Source: an uncultured Clostridia bacterium (GTDB lineage Bacteria > Bacillota > Clostridia > TANB77 > CAG-508). From it: DNA of 64,000 bases. The notes beneath the pieces were generated by a model that saw only the letters and a list, made by a program, of their open reading frames with translations, did no database searches and was not told where the DNA came from. The position numbers and the translations under genes were made by a program. How positions within the stretch are numbered: the first letter of the stretch is position 1; the number at the start of each line of letters is the position of its first letter. The DNA lies in contig CANPVP010000002.1 of the NCBI GenBank assembly GCA_947581825.1, positions 40,747 to 104,746 of the forward strand, read 5' to 3'. Positions 41,699-52,641 of the stretch are shown one piece after another.

Positions 41699-43577
41699 TA
41701 AAAATATAAAAACAAAACCTCCAAAAATAAGTGGGAAAACAGCAAGTAGATTGATAAAGTATATTTTCAAAGATTATAAAAAACAATTTATATTTGTATG
41801 TTTTTGTATAATACTAAGTGCAGTAACAGGTGTGTGTGGAACTTTATTTATAAAAACATTAATAGATGACTATATAGCACCTTTAATGCAAATGCAAAAT
41901 CCAGTATTTACAGGTTTATTAAAGGCAATTTCTATAATGGCATGTATATATTTTTTAGGAATAATAGCAAATTATTTATATAATAGGATAATGGTAAATA
42001 TTTCACAAGGAGTACTTAAAGATATAAGAGATGAAATGTTTGAAAAAATGCAAAAATTGCCAATAAAATACTTTGATACGCATACTCATGGAGATATCAT
42101 GAGCCATTACACAAACGACACAGATACTCTTAGACAAATGATATCACAAAGTATACCACAATTATTTTCATCTGTAATGACACTAATTGCAGTATTAGTA
42201 GCAATGATAGCATCTAGCATATATTTAGCACTAACAGTAGTTGTTTGTGTAATATTAATTGCTTTTGTATCAAAGAAAATAACTGCAAGAAGTGGTAAGT
42301 TTTTTATAAAACAACAACAAGCCTTAGGTCAAGTAAATGGATATATAGAAGAAATGATTCAGGGACAAAAGGTAGTAAAAGTATTTTGTCATGAAAAAGA
42401 AGCAGAGAGAGATTTTGATAAGATAAATAATATTTTATGCGAAGATGCGACAAAAGCAAATACTTTTGCAAATATTCTAATGCCAATACTTGGAAATTTA
42501 TCATATTTACAATATACAGTTGTTGCTGTAATGGGAGGAATACTTGCAATTAATGGTATAGGAGGCATAACAGTAGGAACTGTAGTAGCATTTCTTGAAT
42601 TAAGTAGAACTTTTTCAAGACCAATAAATCAAATATCTCAGCAATTAAATTTAATTATTATGGCATTAGCTGGAGCAGAAAGAATATTTGAACTTATGGA
42701 TGAAGAACCAGAATACGATGAAGGATATGTTACTCTAGTAAATGCAAAGATTGAAAACGGAAAAATAACAGAAACAAAAGAGCATACAGGAAAATGGGCA
42801 TGGAAACATCCACATGGAGATGGAACATTAACTTATCAAGAATTGGAAGGACACATAGAATTAAAAGAAGTAGACTTTGGATATGAAGAAAATAAATTAG
42901 TTCTACATGATATTAGTTTATATGCGAAGCCAGGACAGAAAATAGCTTTTGTAGGAGCAACAGGAGCAGGTAAAACAACGATTACGAATTTAATAAACAG
43001 ATTTTATGATATAGAAGACGGAAAAATTAGATATGATGGAATAAACATAAATAAAATAAAAAAGGCTGACTTAAGACGTTCTCTAGGAATAGTTTTGCAA
43101 GATACTAATTTATTTACAGGAACTATTAGAGATAATATAAGATATGGAAAGTCAGATGCAACTGATGAAGAAGTAATAAAAGCAGCTAAACTAGCAAACG
43201 CACATAATTTCATAATCAAATTACCTAATGGATATGATACAATGATAGATGGTAGTGGGGAAAATTTATCTCAAGGTCAAAGACAATTATTATCTATTGC
43301 AAGAGTAGCTATAAGTGACCCTCCAGTTATGATCTTAGATGAAGCAACATCAAGTATAGACACAAGGACAGAAAAGATAGTTCAAGACGGAATGGATAAA
43401 CTTATGGAAGGAAGAACTGTATTTGCTATAGCACATAGATTATCAACAGTAAGAAATTCAAAAGCAATAATAGTTTTAGAACATGGTAGAATAATAGAAA
43501 GAGGAAGCCATGAAGATTTAATCAAGCAAAAGGGTAAGTATTATCAATTATATACAGGAGCATTTGAATTGGAATAA
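41691..43577 (+). CDS. ABC exporter half (permease/ATPase fusion), canonical NBD
   Basis: GATGAGKTTITN, NLSQGQRQLL, VMILDEATSSID; overlaps preceding gene. Confidence 0.95.
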   Translation: MSNKNIKTKPPKISGKTASRLIKYIFKDYKKQFIFVCFCIILSAVTGVCGTLFIKTLIDDYIAPLMQMQNPVFTGLLKAISIMACIYFLGIIANYLYNRIMVNISQGVLKDIRDEMFEKMQKLPIKYFDTHTHGDIMSHYTNDTDTLRQMISQSIPQLFSSVMTLIAVLVAMIASSIYLALTVVVCVILIAFVSKKITARSGKFFIKQQQALGQVNGYIEEMIQGQKVVKVFCHEKEAERDFDKINNILCEDATKANTFANILMPILGNLSYLQYTVVAVMGGILAINGIGGITVGTVVAFLELSRTFSRPINQISQQLNLIIMALAGAERIFELMDEEPEYDEGYVTLVNAKIENGKITETKEHTGKWAWKHPHGDGTLTYQELEGHIELKEVDFGYEENKLVLHDISLYAKPGQKIAFVGATGAGKTTITNLINRFYDIEDGKIRYDGININKIKKADLRRSLGIVLQDTNLFTGTIRDNIRYGKSDATDEEVIKAAKLANAHNFIIKLPNGYDTMIDGSGENLSQGQRQLLSIARVAISDPPVMILDEATSSIDTRTEKIVQDGMDKLMEGRTVFAIAHRLSTVRNSKAIIVLEHGRIIERGSHEDLIKQKGKYYQLYTGAFELE

Positions 43578-43696
43578 AAATTATGTTGTAAATTATTTGC
43601 ATAGGTAGTAAAAATTTACTATTTAAAAATATTGACAAATAAATGCAGAATTGCTAGAATTAAATAAGAATATACAAAAGAAGGAGAGAAAAAGTC

Positions 43697-45082
43697 ATGA
43701 ATGGACGTAGTAAAAATATAAAAATTTTAATGTTGCTAATTATAATATTAGCCTTAACATTTTCAACTGCATTTATCATGATAATAAAAGCTACAGAAGA
43801 TAGTGAAAGTGCTAAATTTAAAGGAAGTTATACAATAGAGTATTTAATAAAAAATTATAATTTAGTTACTTTAGATGATGTATCAGGAACAGAACATGTT
43901 GTAGGACCAATATTAGTTGGTGGAAATATAAATAGTGCATTATTTCATTCACAAACAACAAGAAATATAAGTTCATATATTAAAGGAAAAATATTATCAG
44001 GAGGTAATGTTTCTTCAAATGATGGAAATCCGACACTATATTTGGGAACAGGAAACAAAGTAGAAACATCTGAACATGATGGAACAACCGTAAATGGAAA
44101 ATGGTATACTAATAATCCGGTAGTTGTTACAGATAGTTATCTTGATTTTGAAAAATTATTTGGAAATATAAGAAGTCAATCAAGAAGTTTAATTGCAGGT
44201 AAAACAGTAAAACCAGATGAAGAAGGAACTCTAACTATAAAAATAGGTGAAGAAGTTACAATAGAAAAACTAGCTGATGTTAAGCAGATTAATATTACAG
44301 GAAGTGCTAGCAGTACAGATTTAACATTAATTAATATAAAAGAATCAGGCTCAATTAAAATTCCAGATTTAACTGTTAATGGAACACAAATAAATACAGA
44401 TAGCTCAGATGTAAAAGGTACTGCTATTGTTTGGAATTTTCCAAATGCAACGAACATAACAATGTCAGATCATGCTACTATAGGACATATAGTGGCACCG
44501 AATGCTGATATAACAGCTTCAGATACAAATTATGCAGGATGTATGATTGCAAAGAGTTTATCAGGACATATAGAAGGACATTATTACATATACAATGATG
44601 GAACTATTCCAAAGAAAGATAAGCCAAAAGAACCTGAAGGAAATAATACAGTTGGAAATAATACAGTTGGAAACAATACAGTTAGAAACAATACAGTTAG
44701 AAACAATACAGTTGGAAATAATACAGTTGGAAACAATACTGTTGGGAATAATACAGTAGAAAATAAAACAGAAAAAGCAAAAAATAACACAACAAAGCCT
44801 AAAAATAATACGACAAAACCAAAAAATAATACAACAGGAAATAATACAGAAGATGGAGATGTTTTAGGAGCAAGTAGAGATAAAAATAAGATAAAAAAGA
44901 ACAATACTACAACAAGTACAACAATTAAGAGTAAAGACAATACAACATCTAATAGTAAATTACCACAAACAGGTAAGGAAATTAGTAAAGAGGCAGTTTT
45001 AGGTTGCGTAATGGTAGTATTAGCAATATTATTTGGAATAAAATATATAAGAAATAAAAACAAATTAGACGCAAATAAATAA
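43697..45082 (+). CDS. choice-of-anchor-A/collagen-binding-like surface protein with NNTVG repeats and LPQTG sortase signal
   Basis: Signal peptide; VVGPILVGGNINSALFHSQ...AIVWNFPNATNITMSDHATIGHIVAPNADITASDTNYAGCMIAKSLSGHIEGHYYIY; C-terminal LPQTGKE + TM + RNKNK. Confidence 0.88.
   Translation: MNGRSKNIKILMLLIIILALTFSTAFIMIIKATEDSESAKFKGSYTIEYLIKNYNLVTLDDVSGTEHVVGPILVGGNINSALFHSQTTRNISSYIKGKILSGGNVSSNDGNPTLYLGTGNKVETSEHDGTTVNGKWYTNNPVVVTDSYLDFEKLFGNIRSQSRSLIAGKTVKPDEEGTLTIKIGEEVTIEKLADVKQINITGSASSTDLTLINIKESGSIKIPDLTVNGTQINTDSSDVKGTAIVWNFPNATNITMSDHATIGHIVAPNADITASDTNYAGCMIAKSLSGHIEGHYYIYNDGTIPKKDKPKEPEGNNTVGNNTVGNNTVRNNTVRNNTVGNNTVGNNTVGNNTVENKTEKAKNNTTKPKNNTTKPKNNTTGNNTEDGDVLGASRDKNKIKKNNTTTSTTIKSKDNTTSNSKLPQTGKEISKEAVLGCVMVVLAILFGIKYIRNKNKLDANK
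44638..44860 (+). repeat. 15-bp tandem repeat (ggaaataatacagtt) encoding NNTVG/NNTVR, then NNTTKPK
   Basis: Visible tandem units in DNA and protein. Confidence 0.95.
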
Positions 45083-45093
45083 ATTTAAAATAT

Positions 45094-45129
45094 AATGAAG
45101 TTAACGAAAGTTAACTTCATTGTTCTTTT
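45094..45129 (+). terminator. intrinsic terminator after surface protein
   Basis: AATGAAGTTAAC-GAAA-GTTAACTTCATT then TGTTCTTTT. Confidence 0.85.
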
Positions 45130-45224
45130 CAGCAGAAATATATTATTTAATAAACAAAATGTCTGATGAGATGAGAGAAAAATATTGACTTTTGGACTTA
45201 AATGGTATAAAATATTATGCATAA

Positions 45225-45445
45225 AATTAAATATTATTACGATGATAATGACGAGCAATTAGAGGTTGTTGTAAGAGAGTAAATGCCGTGGCTGAGAGCA
45301 TTTTCAATAAACATAATTGAGGAACACATTGGAGTAATTTAAATAAAGTGGAAAAATATTTAGTATAATATTTTTCAATTAGGGTGGCACCGCGGAAAGA
45401 ACCTTTCGTCCCTGTTTATATAGGCACAGTAAGGTTCTTTTATTG
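45225..45445 (+). promoter_or_regulatory. T-box leader upstream of aspS
   Basis: T-box sequence AGGGTGGCACCGCGG (45381-45395), Stem I features, terminator AAAGAACCTT...AAGGTTCTTTT. Confidence 0.95.
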
Positions 45446-45481
45446 TGTTTGAAAAACAGTTTTTAGAAAGGGTGATAAGAA

Positions 45482-47251
45482 ATGAATGAGTACAGAACAC
45501 ATAATTGTGGTGAAATTAGGAAAGAACATGTAGGACAAAAAATTAAAATTGCAGGTTGGATACAAAATACTCGTGATTTAGGAGGTGTAGTTTTCTTAGA
45601 TATTAGAGATCAATATGGAATAACACAAGCTGTTATTTCAGGAGAAACAGAACAAGTAAGAGATATATCAAGAATACCAAATGAATCAACTGTATCAATA
45701 GAAGGAACAGTTAGATTAAGATCTGAAGATACAATAAATGAAAATATGCAAACAGGAGAAGTTGAGCTTGTTATAGAAGATATAAAAATATTAGGAAAAA
45801 GATTAAAAAATCTTCCTTTTGAAGTTAATTCTGATAAAGATGTAAAAGAAGACTTAAGACTTCAATATAGATATTTAGATTTAAGAAATGAAAAACTAAA
45901 AAATAACATATTATTAAGAGCAAAAATATTGCAATTTTTAAGAAGTCAAATGATAGAAAGAGGATTTACAGAAGTTCAAACACCAATATTAACAAGTTCT
46001 TCACCAGAGGGAGCTAGAGATTATTTAGTTCCAAGTAGATTAAATCCAGGAAAGTTTTATGCACTTCCACAAGCACCTCAACAATTTAAACAATTGTTAA
46101 TGGTATCAGGAATAGATAAATATTTTCAAATAGCTCCTTGTTTTAGAGATGAAGATGCAAGAGCAGATAGAGCACCAGGAGAGTTCTATCAATTAGATAT
46201 GGAAATGGCTTTTGCAACACAAGAAGATGTTTTTAAAATAATGGAAGAAGTAATGTACAATACTTTCACAACTTTCTCAAATAAAAAGGTTACAGAATAT
46301 CCTTTTCCAAGAATTCCATATAGAGAAGCAATGTTAAAATATGGTTCAGATAAACCTGATTTAAGAAATCCACTTATTATACAAGATGTAACAGAGATTT
46401 TCCAAAATATCGAATTTAATGCTTTTAAAGGAAAAACAGTAAGAATAATTTCAACTCCTAATGTAAAAGAACAACCACGTAGATTTTTCGATGAAATGAC
46501 AGATTATGCAATAAGTGAATGTGGAGCAAAGGGGCTAGCATGGGTAAGAGTAAATGAAGATAGAACTTTACAAGGACCTATTGCTAAATTTATTGATGCA
46601 GAATCAACAGAAAAATTATTAACACAAACAAATACAAATGCAGGAGATGCAATATTCTTTGTAGCAGAGAAAAGTCCTATTGTAGAAACTTTATCTGGAC
46701 AAATTAGACAAGAATTAGGTAGAAGACTTGGCTTAATTGATGAGAATGAATTTAAATTCTGTTGGATTGTTGATTTCCCAATGTACGAATTATCAGATGA
46801 AGGTACTATAGAATTTAGTCATAATCCATTTTCTATGCCACAAGGCGGAATAGACTCTTTAAATAATATGAAACCATTAGATATACTTGCATATCAATAT
46901 GATATAGTATGTAATGGAATTGAATTATCTTCAGGAGCTGTAAGAAATCATGATCCAGAAATAATGGTAAAAGCTTTCTCAATAGCTGGATATGATAAGA
47001 GTGTAATTGAAGAAAAATTCCCAGCTATGTTTAATGCTTTCCATTTTGGAGCACCACCACATGCAGGTGTTGCACCAGGAGTAGATAGAATGATTATGCT
47101 TTTAACAGATGAACCAAATTTAAGAGAAGTTATTGCGTTCCCAATGAACAGCAAAGCACAAGATTTATTAATGGGAGCACCTGGATATGTAACAGATAAA
47201 CAATTAAGAGATGTTCATATAAAATTAGATGTAAAAAAAGAAAAAGAATAA
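45482..47251 (+). CDS. aspS: aspartyl-tRNA synthetase (bacterial type)
   Basis: YRTHNCGEIRKEHVGQKIKIAGWIQNTRDLGGVVFLDIRDQYGITQ, FRDEDARADRAPGEFYQLDMEMAF, GVAPGVDRMIMLL. Confidence 0.98.
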   Translation: MNEYRTHNCGEIRKEHVGQKIKIAGWIQNTRDLGGVVFLDIRDQYGITQAVISGETEQVRDISRIPNESTVSIEGTVRLRSEDTINENMQTGEVELVIEDIKILGKRLKNLPFEVNSDKDVKEDLRLQYRYLDLRNEKLKNNILLRAKILQFLRSQMIERGFTEVQTPILTSSSPEGARDYLVPSRLNPGKFYALPQAPQQFKQLLMVSGIDKYFQIAPCFRDEDARADRAPGEFYQLDMEMAFATQEDVFKIMEEVMYNTFTTFSNKKVTEYPFPRIPYREAMLKYGSDKPDLRNPLIIQDVTEIFQNIEFNAFKGKTVRIISTPNVKEQPRRFFDEMTDYAISECGAKGLAWVRVNEDRTLQGPIAKFIDAESTEKLLTQTNTNAGDAIFFVAEKSPIVETLSGQIRQELGRRLGLIDENEFKFCWIVDFPMYELSDEGTIEFSHNPFSMPQGGIDSLNNMKPLDILAYQYDIVCNGIELSSGAVRNHDPEIMVKAFSIAGYDKSVIEEKFPAMFNAFHFGAPPHAGVAPGVDRMIMLLTDEPNLREVIAFPMNSKAQDLLMGAPGYVTDKQLRDVHIKLDVKKEKE

Positions 47252-47308
47252 TAAAATAAGAATAAAAATACAAGCATCACCATAAATATTTATTGGTGAT
47301 GTTTTATT

Positions 47309-48286
47309 ATGATATACATAAAAAATATGGAAAGTATAAATGAAATTATAAAAAAAGATAGTAAAAAAAATATTTTTTATGATTTTATTCACTGGCAAAA
47401 TAATAGAGTATTAAATAAAATAATTTTAATATATAAATACTTATTTAATATAGTTACAATAAGAAATTTTGGAAATAAGCAAATTTATATATTGCCTTGG
47501 AAGAAAGAAAAAAATAAAAAAATAGGAAATAGGAAAATTTCAAAATTATATAAAAAAATTAGTTCAAGGGTAACCAACGATAATTTAGTAGTATTATCTG
47601 ATGCAATAAATGAAGATGAACGTATTTTAGGAATTGTTTATAAAAATAGACTAAAAGTTTTAGATGGTAGATGGCTATTTGCTATATTATTGCAAGATAC
47701 TACAAAATATATAGTAGAGTGCCAGAAAAAAGAGTTAAAAAACCAAATCATTACAATTCTAATTAATAGGCCAAATGATATAATACTAGAAAGTCTAAAA
47801 AGCTTAGCAAAAGAAATAAAATTATTAAAGATAGTTACTACAAATAGCAAGTATTTCAAAAAAGTTGAAAATCAACTCTATAATGAGCTGGGAATACCTA
47901 TTTTAATTGTAAATAACAGAAAAAAAAGTCTATTAAATAGTGATATAATAATTAATATAGATTTTTCTGAAAAAGAAATAAATCAATATAATATAAATAG
48001 AAAGAGTATAATCATTAATGTAAATGACAATATAAACATAAACTTAAAAGGATTTAGTGGAATTAATATTAATGGGTATAAAATAAAAGTAGATAATCAA
48101 ATTATAGATTTATTAAAAGAATATAATTTATATAATCAATTTGATATAAATACATTATATGAGAGTTTAATATATTCAAGGGAAAAATTTGATAAATTAA
48201 AAAAATCTATTTATGAAGATAATGTCAAGATAAAATATTTGATAGGAACAAAAGGAAAAATTAACGAAATGGAATATTTATCTTGA
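47309..48286 (+). CDS. hypothetical protein (likely start ATG 47327)
   Basis: ORF between aspS and greA; no recognised family. Confidence 0.7.
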   Translation: MIYIKNMESINEIIKKDSKKNIFYDFIHWQNNRVLNKIILIYKYLFNIVTIRNFGNKQIYILPWKKEKNKKIGNRKISKLYKKISSRVTNDNLVVLSDAINEDERILGIVYKNRLKVLDGRWLFAILLQDTTKYIVECQKKELKNQIITILINRPNDIILESLKSLAKEIKLLKIVTTNSKYFKKVENQLYNELGIPILIVNNRKKSLLNSDIIINIDFSEKEINQYNINRKSIIINVNDNININLKGFSGININGYKIKVDNQIIDLLKEYNLYNQFDINTLYESLIYSREKFDKLKKSIYEDNVKIKYLIGTKGKINEMEYLS

Positions 48287-48374
48287 CAAAAAAAATTTAT
48301 TGTCATAATATATTAGCAATACTTAAGACATATAAAAAAATATGTCTCAATCACAAACATAGGAGGCTATTAAA

Positions 48375-48851
48375 ATGGAAGGAAAAGAAGTCTTATTAAC
48401 ACAAGAAGGATATGATAATCTAGAAAAGGAATTAGAATATTTAAAAACAGAGAAAAGAACAGAAATAGCAGAACGTATAAAAGTTGCTTTAGGTTTTGGA
48501 GATTTATCAGAAAATTCAGAATATGATGAAGCAAAAAATGCACAAGCACAAAATGAAGTAAAAATAGCAAATTTAGAAAATAAATTAAGATATGCAAAAA
48601 TTATAGACGAATCTGAAATAGACACAAAAACAGTTCAAGTAGGAAATACTGTTGAAATAGAAGATTTAGAATATAATGAAGTAGAAAAATATACAATTGT
48701 AGGTTCTACAGAAGTGGATTTAAGTTTAAATAGAATTTCTAATGAGTCACCAATTGGTCAGGCTTTACTAGGTGCAAAGAAAAATCAAATTGTAGAAGCC
48801 AATACTCCTGGAGGAATTGTAAAATATAAAATTTTATCTATAACAAAATAA
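48375..48851 (+). CDS. greA: transcription elongation factor GreA
   Basis: LLTQEGYDNLEKELEYLKTEKRTEIAERIKVALGFGDLSENSEYDEAKNAQ, SPIGQALLGAKKNQIVEANTPGG. Confidence 0.97.
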   Translation: MEGKEVLLTQEGYDNLEKELEYLKTEKRTEIAERIKVALGFGDLSENSEYDEAKNAQAQNEVKIANLENKLRYAKIIDESEIDTKTVQVGNTVEIEDLEYNEVEKYTIVGSTEVDLSLNRISNESPIGQALLGAKKNQIVEANTPGGIVKYKILSITK

Positions 48852-48981
48852 ATTAATAAAAAGCTATCAGAGATTTACTGGTAGCTTTACTAATATTTAA
48901 AAACAGAACAAATGTACTGAGATATATTGAAAAAAATAAAAAATTGTGTTAATATATAAATGTTTTAGAAGAATTTATTAA

Positions 48982-51834
48982 GTGGGAGCAATAATAAAAA
49001 TGGGAGACAATATTAATGATAAAATTATTATAAAAGGAGCAAAAGAACACAACTTAAAGAATATAAATTTAGAAATACCAAGAGATAAATTAGTAGTAAT
49101 CACAGGACTTTCAGGTTCTGGAAAATCATCTCTTGCATTTGATACATTATATGCAGAAGGGCAAAGAAGATATGTTGAAAGCTTATCTGCATATGCACGC
49201 CAATTTTTAGGCTTAATGGAAAAACCAGATGTAGAGTCAATACAAGGGCTTTCACCAGCAATATCTATTGACCAAAAAACAACTTCTAAAAATCCTCGTT
49301 CAACGGTAGGAACAGTAACTGAAATTTATGATTATATACGTTTGCTATATGCAAGAGTGGGAATTCCACATTGCCCCAATTGTGGAAAAAAGATTGAGAA
49401 ACAAACTTTAGACCAAATAGTAGATAATGTAATGGAATTAGATGAAGGAACTAAGATACAAGTTTTAGCACCAATAATTAGAGGAAAAAAAGGAGAATTT
49501 GTTAAACAATTACAAGGTTATGTTAAAGAAGGCTTTGTAAGAGCTAGAGTAGATGGAACAACAGTTGAACTTACAGATGATTTGGATTTAGATAGAAAGA
49601 AAAAGCATAATATAGAATTAGTTATAGATAGATTAGTAATAAAAGAAGAAATAAGAAATAGGTTGGCAGAATCTATAGAAGTAGCATTAAAGTATGCCAA
49701 TAATCTTGTTTTAATAGATATACACGGTAAAGAAGAAAAATTATTTAGTGGTAATTATGCTTGTCCAGATTGTGGAATTAGTATAGAAGAATTATCTCCA
49801 AGAATGTTTTCTTTTAACAATCCTTTTGGCGCATGTCCAAGCTGTACAGGTATTGGATATTTAATGAGAATGGATGAAGATTTAATCATACCAGATAAGA
49901 ATAAAACATTATATGATGGTGTAAAAGCTTTTGGTGCTAGTACGATGAAAAAAGGAGATACTATGGCCAAAATGTATTTTGAGAGCATTGGAAGGCACTA
50001 TGGGGTTGATATTAAACAGCCAATAAAAAAATTACCAAGAGACTTTTTAGAAAAAATTTTATATGGAACAGGAAACGAAGTTATAGATTTTGAATACACA
50101 ACTATAGCAGGAACAAGAAAATTTTCTGCTCCTTTTGAGGGAGTTATACCAACTTTAGAAAGAAGACATTCAGAAACAAAATCACAGGGAATGAGAACTT
50201 TTTATGAATTATATATGAGAAATTCTCCATGTCCAACTTGTGGTGGAGCAAGATTAAAAAAAGAAAGCTTATCTGTAACAGTAGGAGACAAGAATATAAA
50301 TGAGTTAACAGATATGTCTATTGGAAAAATTAAAGAATTTTTAAATTCAATAGAATTTAGTAAGCAAGAAAAATTAATAACTGATCAAATTTTAAAAGAA
50401 CTTAATAAAAGGCTTCAATTTTTATTAGATGTTGGATTAGAATATTTAACTTTGTCTAGATCAGCAGGAACTTTATCAGGAGGAGAAGCTCAACGTATAA
50501 GATTAGCAACTCAAATTGGTTCTAGTCTAACAGGTGTATTATATATACTAGATGAACCAAGTATAGGCTTGCATCAAAGGGATAATGATAAACTAATTGA
50601 AACTTTGAAAAAATTAAGGGACTTAGGAAATACTGTATTAGTAGTAGAGCATGATGAGGATACAATGTATGCTGCAGATCAAATTATTGATATAGGTCCT
50701 GGACCAGGTGTTCATGGAGGAAATGTAATAGCTCAAGGAACAGCGGAAGAGATTAAGCAAAATCCAAATTCGATAACAGGTCAATATTTAAGTGGAAGAA
50801 AGAAAATTCAAGTTCCAAAAGTTAGAAGAAAACCTAAGAAGCAATCTATAGAAATTATAGAAGCAACACAAAATAATTTGAAAAACGTAAATGTAAAAAT
50901 TCCGTTAGGAGTATTTACATGTGTTACAGGAGTATCTGGATCAGGAAAAAGTTCTCTTATAAATGAAGTATTATATAAAAATATAGCAAAAGAGTTAAAT
51001 GGTTCAAATGAAAAAGCTGGAAAATGCAAAAATATAAAAGGAATAGAAAATATAGACAAAATAATTAATATAGACCAATCACCAATTGGAAGAACACCAC
51101 GTTCTAATCCTGCTACATACACAGGTACTTTTGATATAATTAGAGATTTATTTGCAAATACTAACGAAGCAAAAATGAGAGGATACGAAAAGGGTAGATT
51201 TAGCTTTAATGTTTCTGGAGGAAGATGTGAAGCATGTAGTGGAGATGGAATAAAGAAAATAGAAATGCATTTCTTGCCAGATATTTATGTCCCTTGTGAA
51301 GTATGTAAAGGTGCTAGATACAATAAGGAAACTTTAGAAGTTAAATATAAAGGAAAAAATATAGCAGAAGTATTAGATATGACAGTAGAAGAATCTTTAA
51401 AATTTTTTGAGAATTTACCACGAATTAAGCAAAAATTACAAACTTTATATGACGTTGGATTAGGATATATTAAGTTAGGACAATCTTCAACAACTTTATC
51501 AGGAGGAGAAGCTCAGAGAGTAAAGTTAGCTACAGAATTATCTAAAAAACCAACTGGAAAAACTTTATATATATTAGATGAACCAACAACAGGATTACAT
51601 ATAGCAGATGTGCATAAATTAATAAATATTTTACAACGATTGGTAGATACAGGAAATTCAATAGTAGTTATTGAACATAATTTGGATTTAATAAAAACAG
51701 CAGATCATATAATTGATTTAGGACCAGAAGGTGGAGAAAAAGGTGGAGAAATAGTAGCTGTTGGAACACCAGAACAAATATGCAAAAATGACAAATCGTA
51801 CACAGGAAAATTTTTGAAAAAATATTTAGAATAG
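48982..51834 (+). CDS. uvrA: excinuclease ABC subunit A (likely start ATG 49000)
   Basis: [61 protein letters not shown]. Confidence 0.99.
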   Translation: MGAIIKMGDNINDKIIIKGAKEHNLKNINLEIPRDKLVVITGLSGSGKSSLAFDTLYAEGQRRYVESLSAYARQFLGLMEKPDVESIQGLSPAISIDQKTTSKNPRSTVGTVTEIYDYIRLLYARVGIPHCPNCGKKIEKQTLDQIVDNVMELDEGTKIQVLAPIIRGKKGEFVKQLQGYVKEGFVRARVDGTTVELTDDLDLDRKKKHNIELVIDRLVIKEEIRNRLAESIEVALKYANNLVLIDIHGKEEKLFSGNYACPDCGISIEELSPRMFSFNNPFGACPSCTGIGYLMRMDEDLIIPDKNKTLYDGVKAFGASTMKKGDTMAKMYFESIGRHYGVDIKQPIKKLPRDFLEKILYGTGNEVIDFEYTTIAGTRKFSAPFEGVIPTLERRHSETKSQGMRTFYELYMRNSPCPTCGGARLKKESLSVTVGDKNINELTDMSIGKIKEFLNSIEFSKQEKLITDQILKELNKRLQFLLDVGLEYLTLSRSAGTLSGGEAQRIRLATQIGSSLTGVLYILDEPSIGLHQRDNDKLIETLKKLRDLGNTVLVVEHDEDTMYAADQIIDIGPGPGVHGGNVIAQGTAEEIKQNPNSITGQYLSGRKKIQVPKVRRKPKKQSIEIIEATQNNLKNVNVKIPLGVFTCVTGVSGSGKSSLINEVLYKNIAKELNGSNEKAGKCKNIKGIENIDKIINIDQSPIGRTPRSNPATYTGTFDIIRDLFANTNEAKMRGYEKGRFSFNVSGGRCEACSGDGIKKIEMHFLPDIYVPCEVCKGARYNKETLEVKYKGKNIAEVLDMTVEESLKFFENLPRIKQKLQTLYDVGLGYIKLGQSSTTLSGGEAQRVKLATELSKKPTGKTLYILDEPTTGLHIADVHKLINILQRLVDTGNSIVVIEHNLDLIKTADHIIDLGPEGGEKGGEIVAVGTPEQICKNDKSYTGKFLKKYLE

Positions 51835-51864
51835 AGATGAAAACAGGAGGAAATAATAAAAATA

Positions 51865-52626
51865 ATGAATAAAGAAAATTATATAGCTGCAATAAGCAAA
51901 CTAGCACAATTATATGGAGACGAAGGTGCAAGGGAATTAATGAATTTTATCGAGATTACACTGAGAAGAATAGATGATGAAGATATAGATAAATTGAGTA
52001 AAAGCGCAATAGTAGAATTTAAAATAACCATAGAACATGAAGATGGTAAAATGCTTGAGGATTATGTTACTTTAGCAAATGATGGAAAAGATTTAGTTAT
52101 AATTCAAGAAATATTAAAGGCAGAAGCAGAAGCAAAAGCTAAAGATAGTATACCTTTACAAATAGGTATTATGCTCGATAACAAAGGAATAATGACTACT
52201 TTAGAAGCTGTTACAGATGAAAAACAAAAACTATGTGATCAAGAACCATATTCGGAAATATTGGACAAAGCAATGGATATAGAAGAAGCCGAACAAAATA
52301 GTAAGAAGAAAGGTTTATCAAGAATCTTGAATAAACTTTTTACTGTATCGAAAGTACCAAAAAGTTTAAGTAAAGAAGAAATACAAAAAATGTTAAATGA
52401 ATTTAATGCTATAGCTGGAGAAAAAGCATACCATGAAATATTAAGAGATTCAATAAAAATAAAAAGAAACATGAATTTTAACATTGAACTAACTAAAAAC
52501 AATTTCACAGAAGAACAAACAGTGGAAGAACAAAGAGCAAATATAACAATGTCAAAAGGTGCGTCAAATGGTGCGTCAAGTGGCACAAATAAAAATCCTA
52601 GTGCAATGCAAACAGATGAAAGATAG
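51865..52626 (+). CDS. hypothetical protein
   Basis: ORF with RBS aggagg; KGASNGASSGTNKNPS tail; no family recognised. Confidence 0.7.
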   Translation: MNKENYIAAISKLAQLYGDEGARELMNFIEITLRRIDDEDIDKLSKSAIVEFKITIEHEDGKMLEDYVTLANDGKDLVIIQEILKAEAEAKAKDSIPLQIGIMLDNKGIMTTLEAVTDEKQKLCDQEPYSEILDKAMDIEEAEQNSKKKGLSRILNKLFTVSKVPKSLSKEEIQKMLNEFNAIAGEKAYHEILRDSIKIKRNMNFNIELTKNNFTEEQTVEEQRANITMSKGASNGASSGTNKNPSAMQTDER

Positions 52627-52641
52627 AAAGGAGAGATTTAT

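Noticed and set aside
44584-45063. 159-aa minus-strand ORF (VLFPTVLFPTV repeats)
   Set aside because: Antisense reading of the NNTVG repeat in the LPQTG protein gene.
45242-45260. GAC in gatgataatGACgagc taken as the T-box Asp specifier
   Set aside because: It falls on the 5' strand of Stem I in my manual fold, whereas the specifier is on the 3' side; recorded as unresolved in the T-box finding.
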